The translations under genes were made by a program, and so were the position numbers. Below the pieces are notes generated by a model. That model made no database searches. It was not told the DNA's origin and saw only the letters and a program-made list of their open reading frames with translations. DNA of 6,116 nucleotides from Ferrimicrobium sp. GTDB taxonomy: Bacteria; Actinomycetota; Acidimicrobiia; Acidimicrobiales; Acidimicrobiaceae. Location of the stretch: contig DAHXNM010000060.1 of the NCBI GenBank assembly GCA_027365375.1, positions 1 to 6,116 of the forward strand, in the 5' to 3' direction. Every line of letters begins with the position of its first letter. Position 1 is the first letter of the stretch. Shown here piece by piece: positions 1 to 4,689 of this stretch.

Positions 1-85
1 TGGATGAAATCTTTTCTACCTTCAGGAGAACTGGAATAGATAGCGGCAGAAGTATAAGTGAAATCAACCCCAGTGAGTACCATCG
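1..85. other. AT-rich stretch not homologous to aldehyde dehydrogenase; possible insertion or rearrangement junction
   Basis: GC is about 42% here against about 58% in the adjoining 85 bases. None of the three minus-strand frames restores the expected aldehyde dehydrogenase continuation, so one small frameshift does not explain the break. On the plus strand, frame 3 is open from position 3 to a TAG at 111-113. It reads DEIFSTFRRTGIDSGRSISE and onward, and could be the tail of another gene running into the dehydrogenase. I do not recognise that peptide. An assembly chimera is also possible. Confidence 0.45.
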
Positions 86-1195
86 CACGTCGTCGATGAC
101 GGTCAACTCGTAGTAAAGGTCCGTGGGCATTCCTGGCTTGTGTCCTCCACCGGTGAGAATCGAAGCGCCATGGGCTCGCGCGTCGGCAAGGTGTCGGTCC
201 ATCTTCTTGGCCACCTCTTGATTGTTCAGTGGGCCGAGCATGGTGTCGTTGTCGAACGGATCACCGAGACGAACCTTCTCCGCCTCACTGAGGCAGAGGG
301 AGACAAACTCATCATGGACTGATGCATCGACCAACACTCGTTCTGTGGCGCAGCACACCTGTCCGGCGCAAAAATAGGCACCGTAGACTGCGGCTTTGGC
401 CGCTTTCGCAAGGTCGGCATCCGAGCAGACGATCAGTGGACCATTGCCGGAGCACTCCATGACCGTGCGCTTGAGACCCGACCGCGACTGAATCCGTGCT
501 CCAGTGACGGATGAGCCAATAAAGCCAACCGCGTCGATATCAGGATGGGTTACCAACAGATCCCCAAGTTCTCCACCGCCTGGTAGTACGTTCACGAGTC
601 CTGAGGGAACGCCCGCCTCCTCGAAGCATTCCAGCGTTGCTAAGACGGTCATCGCTGTATGGGTAGGTGGCTTTACGATGTGTGCGTTACCGGTTGCGAG
701 CCCCGGTGCGACAAATTCGGCCATCATCAGGACAGGAAAATTCCAAGGGGTAATGATCGCCCAGGTGCCGACAGGGCGGTAGAAGGTGAACATCCTCTTC
801 TTCGGATCTGAAGAGGGCATGGTCTCGCCATGAAATCGTAACAGATCCTCGGCGTGAAGATGATAGAGTTGGCTAGCCTCCTTGATGTCGGCGATCGACT
901 CGGAGAGGGGTTTCCCCTGTTCGAGCGTGTGAAGTTCTGCAAACTCGTCGATGCGACGCGCGATAGCTTCTCCGATGCGATGACAGATCTCTGCCCGTTG
1001 CCACGGCCCAACCTCGGACCACGTTGCTTGGGCGCGTCGCGCCGCCATCACGGCCATTGTGACCTCGTGCTTGCCAGCGATGGCTACGTTCGCAATGGGC
1101 TCTCCTGTTGCTGGGCTGGTAACGACGACAACCTCCCCTGACTGGGGCACATACATTGCACCATCGATGTAACAACCCAACTCTTGAACAGTCAT
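1..1195 (-). CDS. Aldehyde dehydrogenase (NAD(P)+-dependent), C-terminal part missing or disrupted
   Basis: Aldehyde dehydrogenase superfamily enzyme, which oxidises an aldehyde to the acid with NAD(P)+ in the cytoplasm. Read from the ATG at 1195, the frame is open to the window edge (398 codons). Visible motifs are the cofactor-binding TPWNFP (residues 149-154), Lys175 in VKPP, the Rossmann-fold GFIGSSVTG (224-232), the general base Glu247 in MECSGNGP (ELGG in most relatives) and the nucleophile Cys281 in GQVCC. Family similarity runs to YYELTVIDDV (361-370). The next residues should give the EE-x-FGP motif but instead form an unrelated hydrophobic run. Relatives are about 480-500 residues long, so roughly 110 are absent or displaced. 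The start is supported by AAGGGGAG five bases upstream. The gene follows the solute-binding lipoprotein gene on the same strand and is probably its operon partner. The family is secure. The substrate cannot be told, and the gene may be a pseudogene. Confidence 0.88.
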   Translation of the reverse strand, partial: MTVQELGCYIDGAMYVPQSGEVVVVTSPATGEPIANVAIAGKHEVTMAVMAARRAQATWSEVGPWQRAEICHRIGEAIARRIDEFAELHTLEQGKPLSESIADIKEASQLYHLHAEDLLRFHGETMPSSDPKKRMFTFYRPVGTWAIITPWNFPVLMMAEFVAPGLATGNAHIVKPPTHTAMTVLATLECFEEAGVPSGLVNVLPGGGELGDLLVTHPDIDAVGFIGSSVTGARIQSRSGLKRTVMECSGNGPLIVCSDADLAKAAKAAVYGAYFCAGQVCCATERVLVDASVHDEFVSLCLSEAEKVRLGDPFDNDTMLGPLNNQEVAKKMDRHLADARAHGASILTGGGHKPGMPTDLYYELTVIDDVRWYSLGLISLILLPLSIPVLLKVEKISS

Positions 1196-1200
1196 GGCGT

Positions 1201-1208
1201 CTCCCCTT
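1201..1208 (-). promoter_or_regulatory. Ribosome binding site of the aldehyde dehydrogenase gene
   Basis: AAGGGGAG on the minus strand lies five bases before the ATG at 1195. It supports that start over the later in-frame ATG at codon 14. Confidence 0.75.
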
Positions 1209-1232
1209 CGTTCAGTGATTCCACCACCAGTG

Positions 1233-1272
1233 AGCTCCGACAAAGAGGGTCGCTTTGCAACCTGCTGGAGCT
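1233..1272. repeat. Nested inverted repeat between the solute-binding and aldehyde dehydrogenase genes
   Basis: The outer arms AGCTCC (1233-1238) and GGAGCT (1267-1272) are perfect complements. Inside them, CAAAG (1241-1245) and CTTTG (1253-1257) form a second stem with a 7-base loop. In the minus-strand transcript this lies 28 bases after the solute-binding stop codon and ends 25 bases before the ribosome binding site of the next gene. There is no T-run, so it does not look like a full intrinsic terminator. An mRNA-processing or stability hairpin is possible. The short arms could also be chance. Confidence 0.35.
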
Positions 1273-1300
1273 ATGACCATTGCGCGTGGCGTCACTGTGC

Positions 1301-3229
1301 TCACGATTTCGTGAAGTACCAGGTGGAGGGACGGAAGTTGGCATACGGATTCAAGGGATACCAGCCACCCAAGCTGTTCTTTGCAACGACAATCTCGTAG
1401 TCTGCCAGCGGCCACCAGAGGGAAGCTACTTGTTTTGTTAGGTACTCCTCATCTGCATAGAGCGGCTGCAGCCCTGGCTGCTCATGGGCGGCGGTGATCA
1501 GTTGGTTCGCCTCCTTTGAGTCGTAGCCGCCCGCCCAATAGTTACCCTTGCCGAACTCGTTGCCACCCGCGGGGATGATCTCGTACTGTCCAAAATCCCA
1601 CATGTAGGCGGAGTAACCTGCCATGCCCCAGTTGCAAGGGCCTGGGGGACATACCCCATCATTGGAGTACATGCTGGTCAGCGATTGGCCGGTCAGTGAG
1701 ACATCAATGCCAGCCTGTGCTGCCGCGCTCACGAATGCCTCGACCTGTGAAAGGTAGCTTTGTACGCCAGTCTGGTAGGTGAAGGAGATGGTGAAGACCT
1801 TCCCCTTTGGGATCCCTGGGCCACATTCGTTGCTGGCATCGCCAGGGCGCTCGCAGACGTCGACGCCGCTGGAGTTCTTGACCCAACCATGGTCAGTTAA
1901 GAGTGTTTTTGCCGCTGAAATGCTATAGGGATACGGATCAGATTGAAGGCCTGGTGCGACAAGATCCGAATTGGGGTAGACAGGAGCGACACCGTAGTCG
2001 AGCAAGCCATAGCCATGAAGTGTCTGATCCAGATATAGCTTTTCATTCACCAAGTGTTGCATCGCTTGGCGTACGTAGAGCTGGTTTACGAGCGCCTTCC
2101 ATGGACCGGTGTAGCCGAACTCTACGACTTCGTTATAGAAGTACTTCCAAGGAGCCACCTTAAAACCGTGGGTTTGAAAGTAGCCGATTTGACCAGCATC
2201 GCTGTAGGGGATAAACCCAAAGTCGAGAACGCCAGAACGCACGGCATCGGTCTCGGCGGTATCTGATTGAAAACTATAGATCGAGTAGCCACCGAGATAC
2301 GGTTTCTCGGGCCCGGTGTAGGCGTGGTTGGCGGAAAAGACGGAGTAGTAGGTTGTAGGGTTGAAGCTTTTTAGAGTCCAGGGCCCATCGACAACCTTCC
2401 AGAGTGGGTTGGTGGAGTAGGTCGAAAGGTTGCCAGACTCCTTGTAGAGATACTTGTAGACAGCGGTGGCGCCTGAGGGTGTCGCTGCGTCGTGACCGAC
2501 GGCGCAAGTCGCGCAGGTTTTGTCCCATACTTGGCGAGGGAGGGGGTAGATCCAAGTGAGTTGGTTCCCGGTGAACCACTCGGGATTGTACGAATGTGCC
2601 AAGTGGATCGTGAAGCTATACGGGCCGTTGTAGGTGACACTCCTGATGTCGTCTGGCATCTCGCCAGGGACGTAAGGTGCATAGTCCCCAAGCTTGGCTC
2701 CAGCGGCTTCAAGTTCAAAGAAGAAGCGCACATCGCTGGTGGTGACTGGCTGTCCGTCTGACCACTTCCACCCCTGTTTCAGGTCAACCGTGACTTCGGT
2801 ATCACCATGGGAGTACACAGGGGGATCGGCGATTGAGAGTTTGTAGTTGACGCCCGCTTTACCTCTCGCTCCCGCAAAGTACAGGGGCCGCCAAAGCCCA
2901 CTCTCCACGTTGGAGTCATAGTCTTCGTAGTTGGCCTCATTCTCCAGTGGGAGTATCCAACTGAACTCCTCTCCAATGGGTAATGCATAGCTAGCGACAC
3001 CCCCATGAATAGGAGTGCCAGAGGTGCTCTTGACGGTCGTGGTGGTCGATGAACTAGTCGATGCGCTACCACAGGCCGCCAGCAAGAGTGATCCAGTAAA
3101 GGCGATGCCAAGAATCTTGAGAAGTCTCGATTGTCTCCATGGTTTGTGATGTGCTTTGTCGTTAGCATTGAGACTCTTGTTATTTCGATTAGAATTTATA
3201 CTATGTCGATTGGAGTTTGCGAAAACCAT
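1301..3229 (-). CDS. ABC transporter solute-binding lipoprotein, SBP_bac_5 (DppA/OppA-like) family
   Basis: Membrane-anchored receptor that captures a solute, classically a peptide or nickel complex, for an ABC importer. From the ATG at 3229 it is 642 residues. It has a long polar Asn/Ser-rich start (about 1-35), a hydrophobic segment and the lipobox LLAAC with lipidated Cys53. A Ser/Thr-rich linker (about 54-70) follows. The family signature is around 146-173 (VTVDLKQGWKWSDGQPVTTSDVR region). The length is somewhat above the 500-600 usual for the family. Six further cysteines form three close pairs (239/242, 459/469, 527/532), suggesting disulfides outside the cell. A TTG 15 bases upstream would add five residues, but AGGGG sits five bases before the ATG, which I prefer. 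No permease or ATPase gene is visible; the next gene downstream encodes aldehyde dehydrogenase. The family is secure. The ligand is unknown. Confidence 0.93.
   Translation of the reverse strand: MVFANSNRHSINSNRNNKSLNANDKAHHKPWRQSRLLKILGIAFTGSLLLAACGSASTSSSTTTTVKSTSGTPIHGGVASYALPIGEEFSWILPLENEANYEDYDSNVESGLWRPLYFAGARGKAGVNYKLSIADPPVYSHGDTEVTVDLKQGWKWSDGQPVTTSDVRFFFELEAAGAKLGDYAPYVPGEMPDDIRSVTYNGPYSFTIHLAHSYNPEWFTGNQLTWIYPLPRQVWDKTCATCAVGHDAATPSGATAVYKYLYKESGNLSTYSTNPLWKVVDGPWTLKSFNPTTYYSVFSANHAYTGPEKPYLGGYSIYSFQSDTAETDAVRSGVLDFGFIPYSDAGQIGYFQTHGFKVAPWKYFYNEVVEFGYTGPWKALVNQLYVRQAMQHLVNEKLYLDQTLHGYGLLDYGVAPVYPNSDLVAPGLQSDPYPYSISAAKTLLTDHGWVKNSSGVDVCERPGDASNECGPGIPKGKVFTISFTYQTGVQSYLSQVEAFVSAAAQAGIDVSLTGQSLTSMYSNDGVCPPGPCNWGMAGYSAYMWDFGQYEIIPAGGNEFGKGNYWAGGYDSKEANQLITAAHEQPGLQPLYADEEYLTKQVASLWWPLADYEIVVAKNSLGGWYPLNPYANFRPSTWYFTKS
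3185..3218 (-). repeat. 21-base tandem duplication in the lipoprotein N-terminus
   Basis: On the plus strand TCGATTAGAATTT (3185-3197) recurs as TCGATTGGAGTTT (3206-3218), with two mismatches and a 21-base period. In the protein this gives NSNRHSI followed by NSNRNNK, in the polar segment before the signal-peptide hydrophobic core. The spacing of exactly seven codons keeps the frame. It looks like a small in-frame duplication. Confidence 0.6.
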
Positions 3230-3234
3230 TACCG

Positions 3235-3239
3235 CCCCT
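3235..3239 (-). promoter_or_regulatory. Ribosome binding site of the solute-binding lipoprotein gene
   Basis: AGGGG on the minus strand, five bases before the ATG at 3229. It decides between this ATG and the in-frame TTG at 3244, which has no comparable site in front of it (the preceding bases read GATGCGCCTAT). Confidence 0.65.
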
Positions 3240-3240
3240 G

Positions 3241-3281
3241 TCAAAATAGGCGCATCATGCCGAGACTGTTGCGCGAATCAT
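3241..3281 (-). other. Two tiny overlapping upstream ORFs in the solute-binding gene leader
   Basis: An ATG at 3281, preceded by a weak GGTGGG, opens MIRATVSA and stops with the TGA at 3257-3255. That TGA overlaps (ATGA) the start of a second ORF, MMRLF, at 3258-3241, which ends 11 bases before the real ATG. Both lie between the predicted promoter and the gene. They may be a leader-peptide arrangement or chance; there is no codon run suggesting amino-acid attenuation. Confidence 0.25.
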
Positions 3282-3308
3282 ATACCCACCAGACTGAGTT
3301 GCCACGAA

Positions 3309-3337
3309 AGCATACTCCACCGCTTTAGTGCTGTCAA
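3309..3337 (-). promoter_or_regulatory. Sigma70-type promoter for the solute-binding gene
   Basis: On the minus strand a perfect -35 box TTGACA (3337-3332) is followed after 17 bases by the -10 box TATGCT (3314-3309). Transcription would start near 3302, giving an untranslated leader of about 70 bases before the ATG at 3229. The perfect -35, ideal spacing and position before a gene in the right orientation make this the best promoter in the window. It probably drives the downstream aldehyde dehydrogenase gene as well. Confidence 0.7.
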
Positions 3338-3388
3338 CAACCAGCGAGGAGTACCTCCGATGCAAAAGCTCAAGCTGAGACTAGCTCC

Positions 3389-3440
3389 TTTGTTTCGTTA
3401 GACCTCCTAGAGTTTGAATCGTTAACGGATCTGAAACAAA
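3389..3440. repeat. 8-bp inverted repeat upstream of the solute-binding promoter
   Basis: TTTGTTTC (3389-3396) and GAAACAAA (3433-3440) are perfect complements separated by 36 bases. The pair lies 52 bases upstream of the -35 box. The arms could be two half-sites for a regulator that loops or binds cooperatively. The wide spacing and AT-rich arms mean chance is not excluded. The same block contains several GGAG-type motifs on the minus strand with no gene behind them. Confidence 0.3.
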
Positions 3441-3461
3441 CCGGCTTACGTTCGCGTTCAC

Positions 3462-3781
3462 TCAAGCTCTCCTGATGGCAAGGCTTCCGTAGGGGCTATA
3501 AAATCCGAGGGCAATATGCGAGATATCCAAGATCATCGTGTCGCCCTGGTGTGGGATTATTGACCAAAAGATAGTAGGGGGACGAGATTGGGGATGTCGG
3601 GATTGTTGGCAGTGGCGAGAAGATGGTATTGATCGAAGCCACGGTGTTTGCATTCGTCTGCCATGAAGGTGTCGAACCGTGAGGCTGGGAATCGGGCTTG
3701 TCGTTGAGTAATCAGGCTCGGCCAATCCCGTACAGCAGACCAGAGTGGCCACAGCGAACGTTCATTCCAGGGTAAGCAGGA
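3462..3781 (-). pseudogene. Coding-like fragment of unknown identity, probably a broken gene remnant
   Basis: On the minus strand a frame is open from just after a TAG at 3784-3782 to a TAA at 3559-3557 (74 codons). It reads like real protein, for example RFPASRFDTFMADECKHRG followed by NNPDIPNLVPLLSFGQ. Its only ATG is at 3664 and would give just 35 residues. No start codon or ribosome binding site is visible at the 5' end. Just past the TAA, the frame one base back stays open to the TGA at 3462-3464 and also reads plausibly (GDTMILDISHIALGFYSPYG), as if a frameshift near 3560 split one protein. I do not recognise the family. It lies downstream of menH on the same strand. It may be the eroded end of a former neighbour, or simply non-coding DNA with an open frame. 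Confidence 0.3.
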
Positions 3782-3867
3782 CTAGTAGACCATTGAGCGA
3801 TGAGACCCTCGCGCATTTGGGTTACAAGTGGGCTACGGACGTTCTCGATGTTACTTGCGTGCAGGCA

Positions 3868-4689
3868 TCATCGGAGGAAGTGAGCCATTACTTCGGCGAC
3901 GGTGCCCGGCTGATCATGGAGTACGTCGTGGGCGGCCTGGTCGATCATCTGTACTTCACAGGTGCTCAGTTGGCGCGCCCGATCGGCCATAGCCCGATAG
4001 ACAGCATCGTTTGCCCCGAAGAGATACAGCAGTTGGGTGGTGGTATCACCTAGCGAGGGGGTGAGATCGGGTTGTTGACCGGTCCCGTAGCTACGGAGAG
4101 CACCAGCGAGCTGGCTGGGGCGGTTCATGAGACGGAGCCGGATGTCGCTTTCGGTCAAGGTGCGATCCCCAAAAAGCGGTGCCTGATTCCACTCTTCGAG
4201 AAAGGTCTTGAATGCTAGGTTGTGGCTCCCAAGCCCAGCGGTGTAGGGGAGCGAGTCGAGGCGTTGTGCGAGCAGTTCGTCGGAGCTCTGTCGTGTGAGT
4301 CGTGCCTCGGTGGAGGTGATGCCGAGGTGGGCGGAGACGATGACCGCGCGTTCGATCACCCCGGGATGGGTCGCGAGCATCCAGAGCGCGAGACGACCCC
4401 CCATCGAGTAGCCAAAGAGATCAAAGTGAGGAGCAATGGTGCCCAAGGCGTCGAAGAATTGGTTGGGTTCGTTGGGGCCGATAGGTGTTGCGCCATGGCC
4501 AGGACAGTCAACGAACCAGATACGCCGATAGAGTGGCGCGAGGGTTCCCACAAAGTCCTTCACCATCGCGAAGCGGTTCTGAGTAAACCCATGAAGACAT
4601 ACCAGGTCTCCATCCGGTGCACGGGTCTGGACCATGAGAGCCGCTACCGTGGAATCAAGGAGAGTTTGTGAAATCGTCAGCGTCGGCAC
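3868..4689 (-). CDS. menH: 2-succinyl-6-hydroxy-2,4-cyclohexadiene-1-carboxylate synthase (MenH)
   Basis: Alpha/beta-hydrolase that eliminates pyruvate from SEPHCHC to give SHCHC in menaquinone synthesis; cytoplasmic. From the GTG at 4689 it is 273 residues, normal for MenH. It shows the oxyanion-loop LHGFTQN (32-38), CPGHG (62-66), the nucleophile elbow GYSMGGR with Ser95, catalytic Asp228 in GAND and His254 in AAHD. MenH-type features beyond the generic fold are EEWNQAPLF (165-173) and the LAGALRSYGTGQQPDL block (194-209). A TTG 12 bases upstream would add four residues. An ATG at 4635 would remove 18 and delete the N-terminal strands that related MenH proteins have, and it lacks a ribosome binding site. 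A GGGGGG run four bases before the GTG may serve as one. Its 5' end overlaps that of the divergent menD gene, which encodes the preceding pathway enzyme. Confidence 0.9.
   Translation of the reverse strand: MPTLTISQTLLDSTVAALMVQTRAPDGDLVCLHGFTQNRFAMVKDFVGTLAPLYRRIWFVDCPGHGATPIGPNEPNQFFDALGTIAPHFDLFGYSMGGRLALWMLATHPGVIERAVIVSAHLGITSTEARLTRQSSDELLAQRLDSLPYTAGLGSHNLAFKTFLEEWNQAPLFGDRTLTESDIRLRLMNRPSQLAGALRSYGTGQQPDLTPSLGDTTTQLLYLFGANDAVYRAMADRARQLSTCEVQMIDQAAHDVLHDQPGTVAEVMAHFLR
4657..4662 (+). promoter_or_regulatory. Ribosome binding site of menD
   Basis: AAGGAG lies five bases before the GTG at 4668. It fixes the menD start, since no later ATG, GTG or TTG occurs before the conserved N-terminal helix. 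The site lies inside the antisense of menH. Confidence 0.75.
4668..4689. other. Head-to-head overlap of the menD and menH coding starts
   Basis: menD starts with GTG at 4668 on the plus strand and menH most likely with GTG at 4689 on the minus strand, so 22 bases code on both strands (34 if menH uses the TTG at 4701). No intergenic space remains for a shared divergent promoter. The minus strand of the overlap edge is strongly G-rich (GGGGGGTGGGG at 4689-4699). Confidence 0.6.

Larger units (their letters stand above)
3230..3867. other. 638-base region without an intact gene, between menH and the solute-binding gene
   Basis: From the solute-binding gene outward it holds a leader of about 70 bases with two very short ORFs, a sigma70-like promoter (3309-3337), an 8-bp inverted repeat (3389-3440) and a coding-like broken fragment (3462-3781). 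The part from 3782 to 3867, next to the menH stop, shows no convincing ORF and no obvious hairpin with a T-run, so I could not place a menH terminator. Confidence 0.6.

Noticed and set aside
2371..2733. 120-codon minus-strand frame inside the solute-binding gene, and similar frames at 2274-2579 and 2779-3168
   Set aside because: Alternative-frame shadows of the intact 642-codon gene, with no independent evidence.
3239..3244. TTGACA on the minus strand, as a -35 box or as a TTG start of the lipoprotein
   Set aside because: No suitable -10 box follows at 16-18 bases, and the ATG at 3229 has the better placed ribosome binding site.
3745..4053. 102-codon plus-strand frame across the menH 3' end
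   Set aside because: Mostly antisense to menH, with no ribosome binding site and no recognisable motif.
4222..4671. 149-codon open frame on the plus strand
   Set aside because: Antisense shadow of menH. Its composition does not look like a protein, and menH carries the catalytic motifs.
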